Assembly (NCBI RefSeq): GCF_047948215.1
Contig: NC_134465.1
Coordinates: 53,319,341 to 53,383,340, forward strand
Reading direction: 5' to 3'
DNA length: 64,000 nt
Origin: Lycorma delicatula
Taxonomy: Eukaryota > Arthropoda > Insecta > Hemiptera > Fulgoridae
In this document: one piece after another, positions 53,253 through 63,195 of the stretch
Layout: every line of letters begins with the position of its first letter
Numbering within the stretch: position 1 is the first letter of the stretch
Notes under the pieces: model-generated
Told to the model about the DNA's origin: nothing
The model's database searches: none
Seen by the model: the letters and a program-made list of their open reading frames with translations, nothing else
Translations under genes and position numbers: made by a program

Positions 53253-54050
53253 TTACTTTCCTGGCATGGTATTCTAGATCTATTCTGCAATTAGATAAGA
53301 ATGGTAATCAATCAAAATATGGGGTATGGTTTTTTCCTTTCTCGACGTTTCAAGACCCATGGATCCCAAAAAAACCCAACAAAGATTGGGGGTAATATTC
53401 ATACGTACATACGTACGCACATGTACGTGTATTGACCTGTTTGAATTTTAATAACTTTTGATTGGATTAACCAATTTTGATGCAATTTGGGTCAGAGACT
53501 CGTGTATATGAGGCAATTTGTTGATATCTCCAATATATCAATAGATAGCTTTATGTACTAAGCTTGATACATTTTATTAAGCTAGATACATTATGTATTA
53601 AGCTTGTAGTATATGCTTGCATGCTTGCCTTATAATTTTTAAAATAACTTTTCCCCAAAATTTCACCCTCCTCAAAAATCGAAAAACGTTTTATTTATTT
53701 ATTGCATATTTTTTAACCGATTTTTTTTTAATATGTTTCTAGGAACAGTAGTAATGCAAATGACACAAAAAAGAGATATTTTTGGGGCATAATGCGGATG
53801 GAGAAATCGATCAAAGATTAGAGATATCGTTATTTTGAATTTTTTATAACTTCGTTAGGTTTGTTCAAACTTTAGCAAATATTAAAATAAGATTTATTCA
53901 CAATTCACCTCATCCCCAAAAAATAAATCTTATGTAATTTGCAATGGTTGTATATCTTTTAGTGATTTTTTTATTTTATTTTTTTAGTTCCTTCCATTTA
54001 ACATAATAAAAGTAGACAAATAAAAAAAAAACATATTGGGATGTAATTTT
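53253..54050 (+). repeat. Dispersed repeat family R, copy 2
   Basis: It is alignable with 45909-46520 and, at its end, with 43320-43490. It contains a short CGTACATACGTACGCACATG tract and AAGCTTGATACATT/TAAGCTAGATACATT/TAAGCTTGTAGTAT semi-repeats (53567-53610). No coding capacity. Element type unknown. Confidence 0.6.
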
Positions 54051-54395
54051 GGGACTGGGGAATAAAAAAAAAGTATTAATCTTTTAGTAGAGACCAGATT
54101 ATATGCAAAATAAAAAGCTTGAAATATATATGCAAATATGCACGTAAAGTGTCAAAATATGCAGCTTTAAATAATAAAAAAAATAATAATTTTTATGTTT
54201 TATTTCAAAATCACCATACAATTAGAAAGTAGTTGAATAACATACTGATAAATTCGATAATTAACAATTATTTTTGTTACTTTTGTAAACAGTCAGAGGT
54301 ACTGTTCTGCGGCTGCTAAGTGCCCTCTAAAAACCGTGCAACTAATAGGTTTGGCCGGCTACAACGTAAGATTTCATTTATTAACAAGGTACCCT

Positions 54396-54693
54396 CCCAC
54401 CGGATTGGTCTAGTGTTGAACACGTCTTCCCAAATCAGCTGATTTGGAAGTCGAGAGTTACAGCGTTCAAGTCCTAGTAAAGCCAGTTATTTTTACACGG
54501 ATTTGAATACTAGATCGTGGATACCGGTGTTCTTTGGTGGTTGGGTTTCAATTAACCACACATCTCAGGAATGGTCGAACTGAGAATGTACAAGACTACA
54601 CTTCATTTACACTCATACATATCATCCTCATTCATCCTCTGAAGAATTATCTAAACGGTAGTTACCGGAGGCTAAACAGGAAAAAGAAAGAAG
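54396..54693 (+). mobile_element. SINE family A, intact copy with target duplication
   Basis: The head has B box GTTCAAGTCC, the palindromic AAATCAG/CTGATTT core, and the full body to GAGGCTAAACAGG plus an A/G tail. The perfect 13-bp duplication AACAAGGTACCCT is at 54383-54395 and 54694-54706. The A box is slightly damaged (TGGTCTAGTGTT). Confidence 0.93.
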
Positions 54694-54706
54694 AACAAGG
54701 TACCCT

Positions 54707-56014
54707 ACCGAAAAAATATCGTGAATATAGCGAAAATATGCTTCATCATTAGATTTTAATGAAAATATGCAATAACCGGTGAGAATGGGCTTAATATTCA
54801 AATGCATATAATCCGGTCTCTACTTATGAGAATAAATAATGAATGGCAGGAAAGTGCAATTTGTTAAAAACCGTTTTTTAATGTTTCACTGTTTAGTATT
54901 AACTCAAGAGACACTTTAGACCTTTTTTTGAAATTAGCTGTAAAAGAATTTAAATGGCTACCATTTTGGATCGTGTTGTAGTAACCTGATTTTCTATGCC
55001 ATTTTTTTTTCCAACGCACAAACCTCTACACTTTCAATTTAAAACTTTTGAGTTGTCTCTCCCCTGGTTGCTTGGGGTCTAAAAGCAGATCGTTTTGAGG
55101 TAGGAGCATTTACTAAATTTTATTTTTTTAATGATTTACTGTTAGGAATTATTTAGAGGTAATGTAAATTAGTAATGAAACTAATCGGCAAACAATTTGT
55201 TTAATCGACTACCAATTTTGTTAGGGTGGTCGTACGTCGAATTTTTTTTTTACGTCAGAATTTTTGCTCGTTAAAATTGAGTATCATAATTTTAAACCTT
55301 TTTAATTAAAATTTTTGAATTTTTCCCTTTGGATCCTTGTAGTGTGATAGTCTCGTACCACAAAAAAATAGTTTGTTTCCAGATAGGAATATTTGTTTAA
55401 TTTAATTCTTTTTTTTATGTTTTACTGTTAAAAAGTTATTTAAAGGTTATCATAATTAGTTAAAAATCTTTATGTTTTTTGTGTTCATACAAAAACCTGT
55501 ACAGATGTTTTCATCGATAAACAGGAAAACAAAGAAACTTTGAAAAAAACTATTTATAAAAAAAAGTTATTAATACTATAAAAAAAGAATAAAATTGACG
55601 AAACAACACAAATGCTTGCTTAAAATAATTAATTTTTTGACATGTTTTCAGATAATGTTAAGTTGTGACCGTTTTTTCAGGTCTTTTTATATTTATAATT
55701 AGCCAAGTACTTCTTTATTCAAAGTTTCTTTTAATCTATATTTTTCTTTTAATATTTCTTACATATCCTAATTTAATTAAAATAAAGATTTAAATAAGAA
55801 TGAATGAATATTTGCGATATTAAAAATTAGAAAACGGGAGAAATTGATTGTAACTTTGTCCAATATTGCCTGAAAATTTGTAAAAAAATTAAAAACGAGA
55901 AAGTTTTAAAAAATAGCCATATCGATCTTATATTTTTAATTTTGTTCTATAAATATGTTTAGAAATAATTCTTTTTTGTAGCATTTAGTTTATTTGCTCA
56001 TAATTATTTTATAA
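54707..56014. other. AT-rich with internal semi-repeats
   Basis: No gene. Positions 55120-55170 and 55410-55465 share a TTTACTGTTA...TTATTTA-AGGT block, suggesting an old internal duplication of unknown repeat sequence. Confidence 0.4.
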
Positions 56015-56110
56015 CACACCGGGTTGATCTAATAGTAAAATAGTCGTCGAAGTCGAAGATTCTGAGGTTCAATTCCTACTCTGAGATTCCATGTAAATGT
56101 TTAGCGCTCT
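56015..56110 (+). mobile_element. Partial tRNA-like SINE head
   Basis: ACCGGGTTGATCTAATAG (degenerate A box) is followed by GAGGTTCAATTCCTAC (B box). The family A body does not follow, so this is a truncated or different SINE. It is not a tRNA gene because the stems do not pair. Confidence 0.55.
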
Positions 56111-56530
56111 GGAAATCTGTGAATAAAAGTGTAATTTAAGAGAAGAGTTAGTTATTAAAATTTGCGGTTCAAATAATACAAAACGACCCTGTTGAAATAT
56201 AGAAAGACACCAAAAAAATTGTTCGTCAGGCCAGAATGTTATATCCATTAAGGCAGAGGACATTTTCAGCAGTTTATTTAACTGTTTATAAGTAATTTTT
56301 GTGTTTGTTTTATTTTTTATTTTCTAAAATATTTAATTTTTTGTTTTGTAATATTGGAAAATTTGTTTTGTTTTATTTAAGTTACCTATTGTAATGGTAC
56401 CATGATTCGACATCCGGAAAATTTCGACATATCCTCGCGTTTCAGATCCCAAAACCACCGTCAGCTCAAAAGTTTATATATACATATTATCGCCGAATGG
56501 CTTCGACGGCACGTGGCACTTACTAACCTT

Positions 56531-56546
56531 ACCCTGAAAAAGGACC
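56531..56546 (-). promoter_or_regulatory. Histone-like stem-loop 1, degenerate
   Basis: GGTCCTTTTTCAGGGT, with one extra T in the loop and wobble or mismatched pairs in the stem. It is offset by 68 bp from stem-loop 2 and embedded in the same repeat unit (AAGGTTAG follows, as in unit 2). Confidence 0.55.
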
Positions 56547-56597
56547 ATCTATCGTCGATTGACTTCGACAGCTCGTTGTAGTTGCTAACCTTAGGGT

Positions 56598-56613
56598 AGC
56601 CCTGAGAAGGGCT
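56598..56613 (-). promoter_or_regulatory. Histone-like stem-loop 2
   Basis: AGCCCTTCTCAGGGCT: perfect 6-bp stem and TCTC loop. The 5' flank is ACAAC and the 3' flank ACCCTAAGG. It is offset by 67 bp from stem-loop 3. Confidence 0.75.
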
Positions 56614-56664
56614 GTTGTCGTCGAATGAATGGCTTCGACGTTTCGTAATCCATAACCTTGTGGT

Positions 56665-56680
56665 GGCCCTGAAAAGGGCC
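56665..56680 (-). promoter_or_regulatory. Histone-like stem-loop 3, exact consensus
   Basis: GGCCCTTTTCAGGGCC on the minus strand is identical to the metazoan histone mRNA 3' stem-loop consensus (6-bp stem, TTTC loop). The 5' flank is AAAAAAAC and the 3' flank ACCACAAGG, also matching the A-rich 5' side and ACC-A 3' side that SLBP contacts in histone mRNAs. Confidence 0.8.
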
Positions 56681-56692
56681 GTTTTTTTCGTT

Positions 56693-56708
56693 AGCTCTGA
56701 GAATAGCT
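56693..56708 (-). promoter_or_regulatory. Histone-like stem-loop 4 (first in transcript order)
   Basis: AGCTATTCTCAGAGCT on the minus strand: 6-bp stem with one mismatch and a 4-nt loop TCTC, the histone stem-loop geometry. It is followed 12 nt later by stem-loop 3. Confidence 0.6.
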
Positions 56709-56896
56709 GTAGGGTCCGGAAGCTGGTCTCCGGCAAAGTCGGGGAGTTTTGGCTCGTATATTGAAGTCCGACCGGGCTTTTCCTCAGCGGCAGTTGAGTC
56801 CTCAATACAGCGTGGCAGTGGTGGCCCCCAGAGCCCCGCAGTGTCGGGTCGGCGAGGCCGAGGCCGTTCTCCCTGAGCGATCCCACGCTGGGCCGG

Positions 56897-57304
56897 CTAC
56901 TGCTGCCGAGTCCGCCGGCCAGGGCGATTGAAACCTGGCGAGCTGAAGCTGGAGCTGGATTTGGAGCGGGAAGGTAGCGTCCGCATCCAGCGACTCACTC
57001 GGAGGGCCGGCCAGGCCTGCTGCTCCGGCGGGGATGTTGGCATCCGCCGGGAGGTTCCACGTTGAGCCGGCCACGGAACTTCTTCCATCTTCTTCTTGGT
57101 CTTCTCCGGGTGGTGGTCGACGATGAATTGCAAATTCACTCTCGTGCACGCTCTTTTATTGGAGCCTGAAAATGGTGGGACTGCAGTGCCGCTATCGCGG
57201 GAGAACTGCGCGGTGGGAATGATGCTTGTATCAGTGCATCCGTATACTGTGCGCCCGCTCACATTGTTGCTACCGTTATCGCTCGCCGATGTTAAATTAG
57301 GCAT
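56897..57304 (-). CDS. Hypothetical 135-aa frame in GC-rich block
   Basis: From ATG at 57304 the frame runs MPNLTSASDNGSNNVSGRT to TAG at 56897, with basic PEKTKKKMEE and Ser/Arg-rich segments. A second frame (57149-56802, 115 aa) overlaps it almost completely, starting MHESEFAIHRRPPPGEDQE. GC-rich DNA has few stops, so long overlapping frames are expected and neither shows a domain. If the element is coding, one of these would be its product. I cannot choose between them. Confidence 0.2.
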   Translation of the reverse strand: MPNLTSASDNGSNNVSGRTVYGCTDTSIIPTAQFSRDSGTAVPPFSGSNKRACTRVNLQFIVDHHPEKTKKKMEEVPWPAQRGTSRRMPTSPPEQQAWPALRVSRWMRTLPSRSKSSSSFSSPGFNRPGRRTRQQ

Positions 57305-57644
57305 ATATGTGGTAACAATATATATATATTTCACTTTCTTGTGAACACGGTAACTGCCGTAATTTTGCGTCAATCACTTTCAAATTGTTCCCTAAAAAAA
57401 ACTCGTCAGAAAATGTCGGTCGAGTCCGTTAACGGCCAAAATCGGGCGATGGGATTGGAATTGGTGGGGGGGGGGAGCTTTTTCGAAAAAACAAAATATC
57501 GCTATAACTTTCTTATTAAGTAAAATATCTAAAGTTCCTACGATTCTTTGGATAAGGGCTTAAAACTTATGTAGTTAAGGTTTTTTGTTATCACCAACCA
57601 TTGGCTAAGCGGGTGGAAAAAATGAGGTTTTAAGACAAAAAAAT

Positions 57645-57798
57645 ATCATATCTCCCTTAATAGGCACAATATGGCATCGGTTTAAAGTATTAGTTAGTCC
57701 TCTAAACATTACCTAAAACAAATCATACCTCCCTTAATAGGCATGGTATCTAATCGGTTTAAAGTGGTCATTAGTCCTCTAAACATTACCTAATACGT
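57645..57798. repeat. 77-bp tandem duplication at the element's outer end
   Basis: Units 57645-57721 and 57722-57798 share ATCATA-CTCCCTTAATAGGCA, then ATCGGTTTAAAGT and AGTCCTCTAAACATTACCTA. The other family copy at 42128 has a single unit. Confidence 0.85.
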
Positions 57799-57810
57799 TT
57801 TTCTGCAACA

Positions 57811-58189
57811 ATTTTCTATATGACCAACCCTTTATGGCAAAGTGTCTGGAAATGTAAGAAGATGGGGCTTGTCGTATGTTAACATGTGAAAATTTTTTTC
57901 ACATGCAATCATTGTCGTATTGAGTAAATTTGAAGGTTTTCTTAATTTTAAGGTTAAAATATTTTTTAATCCCTACTTAGCACCGGTTAAATTTACCTCT
58001 CCTCCTTCCGGCGTGACGAAAAGGATTTTTAATATTCAGCCATACGATATATTCTTTTTTTAATAAACTTCAAAATTCTTAGGTTTGTATTTAATTCAGA
58101 AACAATTATACGATTATACAATTCTGAAACCATTTTTTTTTTTTCAAATTTACAAGTAAGATTTCATATAAAATCAATAAATATATACC
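57811..58189. other. Unassigned AT-rich spacer
   Basis: Nothing supported. Confidence 0.4.
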
Positions 58190-58680
58190 TTAATTTGGGT
58201 CCCAAGAATTATAGTCGGGCTTAAATTTAACGATGACATAGAAATCATGGCGAAATTTTTCGCTAACGAAAGATTTCCAAACCTATGTTTATACGTACTG
58301 CATTCTTTATTTTTATCAGTAGAACATGTCTTAAAATTTTTTTATATTGTTTGGTGAATTATGTATTTTTCCCAGGTTTTGTCTGTATTAATAATCATTT
58401 TGAAATAAAATTGTCATTTAGCTTTAGATTTTAAGTAAAATGTTTAAAAATATCAGGTTTTGTAGTGTTATTTTGTTTTTCACTTTGTTCTACCATATTT
58501 TGTGTAATTTTTTTTAGGTCATATTTTATATAAAACCATTAAATTTGGATTCCAAGCATTACAGTCCCTTCACCGGAGGCGCAGAAATCAGGCCGAAATC
58601 TTAGACCAGCCAACACTCTAACGAAGCGTTTCCGAACCTATTTTTATATTTTATTTTCCGATGTACTTTGCAATCTGTTC
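58190..58680 (+). repeat. Dispersed repeat family S, two successive copies
   Basis: 58190-58340 (TTAATTTGGGTCCCAAGAAT, AAAGATTTCCAAACCTATG) and 58540-58660 (AAATTTGGATTCCAAGCATT, AAGCGTTTCCGAACCTAT) resemble each other and 44430-44600. They are spaced about 350 bp apart. Confidence 0.6.
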
Positions 58681-58724
58681 AATTAGTGAACAATAAGCCA
58701 TCCCCCTCCCACAAACGGCCCGGG

Positions 58725-58995
58725 CAGATGAGGATCATATGTATCACATGTAATTGAGAATTGTATACTTGTACAAAATCGGCCGATCATTCCTGAGACG
58801 TGTCGTTAATTGAAATCCAACCACCAAAATAAAAATAATAATAAAAAAAAATACAAAAGTACACCGGTGTTCATTGAATAATATTCAAATAATAACTAAT
58901 TTTTACTGGGATTTGAACTTCAGAACCTTCAGCTTTGAAAATAGCTGATAATCAACTTATTTGCAATGGCGAGTTAACCACTTGACCAGCAAGTA
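58725..58995 (-). mobile_element. SINE family A, old minus-strand copy
   Basis: On the minus strand: TGGTCAAGTGGTTAACTCG (A box), AAGGTTCTGAAGTTCAAATCC (B box), ACACCGGTGT, then GGTGGTTGGATTTCAATTAA and CTCATCTG. Diverged, with an A-rich insertion near 58825-58855. Confidence 0.7.
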
Positions 58996-59230
58996 ATCTA
59001 TTTTTATACGATTTTTTTCTATATTTTTACCAGTAGTTCATCTTTTGAAAGTTTGTTACATTCTTCGTGAATCATTCTTTACGTTTGACAAATATAAAGG
59101 TAAAAAAAAAAAATTGAAGATAAATGACATAATATGTTCATTTTTAGATAAAATTATAATAAAAATAACACTAGAGATAGCAGTGATAATAATAAGAATG
59201 AATAAAAAAAGGAGAAGTAGAGGGAAAATA

Positions 59231-59280
59231 GAGAGAGAAAGAGAGAGAGAGAGAGAGAAAGAAAGAAAGAGAGAGAGAGA
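59231..59280. repeat. (GA)n microsatellite
   Basis: About 50 bp of GA/GAAA. Open frames across it on both strands (59045-59368) are artefacts of the repeat. Confidence 0.95.
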
Positions 59281-59808
59281 TCTACGTTTTATTGCAATTT
59301 GCAATCTAGCAAAAGAACAAAAAATAAACAACAAAAACATAAATGTTATTTTCTATAATGCCGTTTGAATTGCACCTAAACAAATACGAGACTGAAATCT
59401 TTGTTGAGAGGTTTTTTACAGTGCATTTCCTTATAAGCATTCATTGTTTATATTACGCAATTATTTACTTAGTTAATACATATGCACCGCTCAGTAGTAA
59501 TGTTATGTTAATACGCATTAACAGCTGCAGCCAAAGCGCTTACCTACTACTTATTACTACTAAAATGCTTTCTCTATAAGGAAATCGTTATCATTTTACT
59601 TTCTCGACTTTAAGATAATTTGTGCAATAAAAGTAAAATAATGTTAAATTTTTATAATTTTATTTCTAAGTTCCGGTTTCTATTTGTTTAATAATAATAA
59701 TAATGTAAAATGTATAACCTTGAACTCTATCCCCCACCATATTGACCTGATAATGAATAAGTAAAAAAAATCTGCCAACATAATATTACTTTAACGTTTA
59801 ATTTATAA
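59281..59808. other. AT-rich spacer
   Basis: Nothing assigned. Confidence 0.4.
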
Positions 59809-59810
59809 TA

Positions 59811-61133
59811 CAGGTTTATTCAAAGAAACGGGAAATTTTAAAAATTAAATAATGTTAATGAAAATTTTTTTTTTAGAAAATGAATTTTATTTCATGTAAT
59901 TGTACAAATGTTGCCATTTTAGGTTACATACATTTTAGTTTATTTTTTAAAGATGACATCTTCCAGATGACCTCCTCTTCTACGTAAACACTCACGAAGT
60001 CTCTTCGTTAAATTGTTTACGGTTTGACGTAACATCTCAACTGGAATTTCCGCAATTGGTTCTCGGATCTTTGCCTTCTGTTCTTCCGTTGTAGCAGGTC
60101 TACTGTGGAACACTTTTAAGGTGACCCAACAAAAAGTAATCGCAAGCTGAGAGATCAGGCGATCTGGGAGGCCATCTAATGTCACCATTTCGTGAAATGA
60201 CACGTTGTCTAAACAATCGGCTGCCATCGATATTCGTGCAGTATGTGACGTTGCTCCGTCTTGTTGAAACCAGGCTGTGTTAAGAATCGGTGGAAATCTC
60301 TTTTGTTGTTCCACAACAAAGGTTTCAAGCACGGCTACGTAATGAGCCGACGTCACTGTAACCGCAATACCGTTGTCTTCCTCAAAAAAATAAGGGCCGT
60401 AAGATGACATAGCACACCACACGGTCACTTTCTGGCTGTGCAACGGACGCTGGTATAGCTGCGTAGGATTTTTTTGTGCCCAGTATCTGAAACTTTGCTT
60501 GTTAACAAATCCACTAAGGTGGAAATGCGATTTGTCTGACATCCACAGTTCGTGAACAAACTCTTTGTTATCATTTATCTTCTGAAGCATTACCTTACAG
60601 AATTGCGCTCGCACAACTGCATCGTTCGGTTTCAGTTCCTGGACGATCTGCAACTTATATGGATGGTGTTGCAAGTCCTTCATTAACATTCTTCGAACAC
60701 TTGAACCATGCAGATGTAAAGATGCTGAGAGACGACGGATTGACGGATGTGGACTTCGTGTGATAGCATCTTGTAAAGCTTGAACATTCTGTGGTGTATG
60801 GACGGTTCGCTCGCGGCCTGGAGGTTTCTTTTTCATTGCCGAACCGGTGTCCTCAAAATTAGATATCCACGTTTTAATTGCATGTGCTGATGGAACACGG
60901 TCGTGCCGTCTCAGATTAAAATGACGGCGAAATTCTCTACGCGCTCCCTCCACACTGTCATTGTTTTTTTAAAACGCTTTTATAGCAAATACACGTTGAA
61001 CACCACTCCAAGGATCCATGACAACTAAATGGCAGGTTAGGTTAGAGAGGCTGGCGCCACTTATCGAGTGGTACCAATCGCCCACGGCTATCAACACAAC
61101 TTTCAAAATTTCCCGTTTCTTTGAATCACTCTG
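59811..61133 (-). mobile_element. DD41D-type Tc1/mariner element, 1323 bp
   Basis: The ends CAGGTTTATTCAAAGAAACG and, inverted, CAGAGTGATTCAAAGAAACG continue as a terminal inverted repeat of about 29 bp (59811-59839, 61105-61133) with four mismatches, all near the outer tip. TA flanks both sides (59809-59810 and 61134-61135). The transposase is on the minus strand and occupies most of the element. Length is almost identical to the element at 35433-36754, but the terminal repeats are unrelated. Confidence 0.92.
59940..61019 (-). pseudogene. DD41D-like transposase with one stop and a frameshift
   Basis: From ATG at 61019 it reads MDPWSGVQRVFAIKAF, then a TAA at about 60970 in an otherwise continuous frame (KNNDSVEGARREFRRHFNLR). 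It runs open to about 60230 with TWISNFEDTGSAMKKKPPG, LHLHGSSVRRMLMKD, DKSHFHLSGFVN (first Asp) and WFQQDGATSHTAR (second Asp). A shift near 60200-60230 puts RNGDIRWPPRSPDLSACDYF (third Asp) in another frame, and the C-terminus LRRRGGHLEDVIFKK returns to the first. The Asp2-Asp3 spacing is near 39-41 residues, blurred by the indel. Same family as the transposase at 35.5-36.6 kb but clearly different in sequence. Confidence 0.88.
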
Positions 61134-61135
61134 TA

Positions 61136-61405
61136 TAACTAATGTACCCAAAGTGGTATTTCCAGTATATTTACTAATTGCAGTTACATCTCAAACAAAT
61201 TATTTATAATAATTTTAACGTTTTAAAATGAATAAATTAAAATTCATTTCATCGCATCAAATACATATGTTTAAAAAATGAATATAGAGGTTTTAAAGTT
61301 ATGAAATAACTTTAAATATTTATGAAGTTTTATTTACACTGATAAATTATACATGAAATGTATATTAAAACACTGATAAATTAATTTTTTAGGTTTTTTT
61401 TTTTT
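61136..61405. other. AT-rich spacer
   Basis: Nothing assigned. Confidence 0.4.
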
Positions 61406-61411
61406 TGGTCT

Positions 61412-61852
61412 TCAGTCATTTGACTGGTTTGATGCAGCTCTCCAAGATTCCCTATCTAGTGCTATTCGTTTCATTTCAGTATACCCCCTACATCCTACAT
61501 CCCGAACAATTTGTTTTACATATTCCAAACGTGGCCTGCCTACACAATGTTTTCCTTCTACCTGTCCTTCCAATATTAAAGCTACTATTCCAAGATGTCT
61601 TAGTATGTGGCCTGTAAGTCTGTCTCTTCTTTTAACTATATTATTCCAAATGCTTCTTTCTTCATCTATTTGCCGCAATACCTCTTCATTTGTCACTTTA
61701 TCCACCCATCTGATTTTTAACATTCTCCTATAGCACCGCATTTCAAAAGCTTCTAATCTTTTCTTCCCAGGTACTCCGATCGTCCAAGTTTCACTTCCAT
61801 ATAAAGCGACACTCCAAACATTTTTGATGTATACAAATTATATTTATTTAGA
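61412..61852 (-). pseudogene. LINE 3' end, 5'-truncated copy
   Basis: Minus strand: RCYRRMLKIRWVDKVTNEEV, then WNNIVKRRDRLTGHILRHLG and GRPRLEYVKQIVRDVGC, followed by the tail GCTGCATCAAACCAGTCAAA and an A-rich end (poly-T at about 61395-61406 on the plus strand). Compared with 32443-33470 it lacks about 40 bp near 61820 and is cut off soon after. It is the best-preserved coding stretch of this family here. Confidence 0.85.
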
Positions 61853-62580
61853 TTTTATGAATCCGTAATTTTTTCAGTTTTTAATTAGCTCTAATAGAAA
61901 GAGAATTTTGGAAGTTTATTTACTACGCGCCCTCTAGGTACCTATAGCCTCTAGATATCTCACCTCTATGATACTCGTAGCTATATTACATTTTGATGTT
62001 TATTGTAAAATTCTCTAAGAACTAGGCTGGTTCTCTCTCAAAAGGTATAATTCTTCTTCATAATAACAACCGCGTAAATACCGGTAAAAAACAAGGAAAG
62101 CTACTCAAACGTCGGGTTAGGAAGTGTTGCCACTTTCACCTTTCAGTCTCGTCCCATAAATGTTTTTTTTTTCTTTTCTTAAGTCCTTTCAAAGAATTTT
62201 TATTAAGAATTTAGCAAGAATGAACTGTTGAAAATCCGGTAGAAGGATGGCTCCGATACCGGGATGAACAATTTTTTATTACTGGAATTAGGAATTCCAC
62301 AGTGATGGGATAAGTGTCTAAATGTGCCGATGGATTATATAGAAAACTAATATTTGTTTCATTTTCATTGAATAAATAATAACGTTTCTACAGTCATTTA
62401 ATCTATTGAACGAACTTTATAGATTATGAATTAAACGATTTTTTAATTTGATTAGATAAATGTAACTTTCTGATATTTTTAAAATAAATATTGTATTACA
62501 GCGTTTCCCTAGATGAATAATATTTTCTATTATGGATTAATTAATACCAAATAATTTACAAAGTCAGTTCGGGTGAATCC
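61853..62580. other. Unassigned AT-rich DNA
   Basis: No gene or element supported. Confidence 0.4.
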
Positions 62581-62593
62581 AGACTATTCACTC

Positions 62594-62889
62594 ACCCATC
62601 GGGTTGGTCTAGTGGTGAACCCGTCTTCCCAAATCAGCTGATTTGGAAGTCGAGAGTTCCAGCGTTCAACTCCTAGTAAAGCCAGTTATTTTTACACGGA
62701 TTTGAATACTAGATCGTGGATACCGGTTTTCTTTGGTGGTTGGGTTTCAATTAACACACATTTCAGGAATGGGTCGACCTGAGACTGTACAAGACTACAC
62801 TTCATTTACAATCATACATATCATCCTCATTCATCCTCCGAAGTATTATCTGAACGGTAGTTACCGGAGGTTAAACAGGAAAAAAGAAA
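62594..62889 (+). mobile_element. SINE family A, intact copy with target duplication
   Basis: Full-length head (A box TGGTCTAGTGG), the palindromic core, body and A/G tail. A 13-bp duplication AGACTATTCACTC lies at 62581-62593 and 62890-62902. One of the youngest-looking copies. Confidence 0.93.
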
Positions 62890-62921
62890 AGACTATTCAC
62901 TCGAGTTAGTATTCTCCTTAC

Positions 62922-63195
62922 CGCCGGGTTGGTCTACTGGTGAACTCGTCATCACAAATTAGCTGATTTCGAAGTCAAAAGTTCTAAAATTCAAATTCCA
63001 GTAAAGGCAGTTACTTTTATACGGATTTGAATACTAGATCGTGAATATCTGTGTTGTTTGGTGGTTGGGTTTCAATTAACCATACATCTCAGGAACGGTC
63101 GACCTGAAACTGTAAAAGACTACACTTCATTTACATTCATATCATCCTCTGAAGTTATACCTTACGGCGGTTCTGCAGACTAGAAAAAGAGAAAA
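62922..63195 (+). mobile_element. SINE family A, second tandem-adjacent copy
   Basis: It begins 32 bp after the previous SINE: GCCGGGTTGGTCTACTGG, then AGCTGATTTCGAAGTCAAA, GGATTTGAATACTAGATCG and GGTGGTTGGGTTTCAATTAA. It is more diverged and lacks part of the 3' region. The flanks (TATTCTCCTT and TATTCGCCCT) are at best an imperfect duplication. It is an independent insertion, older than its neighbour. Confidence 0.85.

Larger units (their letters stand above)
56383..57810 (-). mobile_element. Element with histone-like stem-loop array (copy 2)
   Basis: On the minus strand the order is: a 5' region (57810-57320, shared with 42128-42500), an AT spacer, a GC-rich block (57290-56720) with overlapping open frames but no domain I recognise, four stem-loops resembling the histone mRNA 3' end (56708-56531), and a tail shared with 43128-43235 that stops at TTACAATAGGTA. 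The homologous outer parts at two loci show it is a dispersed element and not a histone gene. No reverse transcriptase or transposase is present, so it is non-autonomous or truncated. Class unknown. Confidence 0.7.

Noticed and set aside
56015..56110. tRNA gene
   Set aside because: The B box is good but the A box is degenerate and no cloverleaf closes.
56531..56708. A real histone gene or histone pseudogene attached to the stem-loops
   Set aside because: No frame upstream on the minus strand shows a histone fold sequence, and the flanks are shared with a second dispersed copy that lacks the stem-loops.
56461..57523. Several overlapping open frames on both strands around the GC-rich block, considered as separate genes
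   Set aside because: Low stop frequency in GC-rich DNA explains them. None has a recognisable domain and they overlap one another in different frames.
59045..59368. Open frames on both strands with RERERE or LSLSLS runs
   Set aside because: They are produced by the GA microsatellite.
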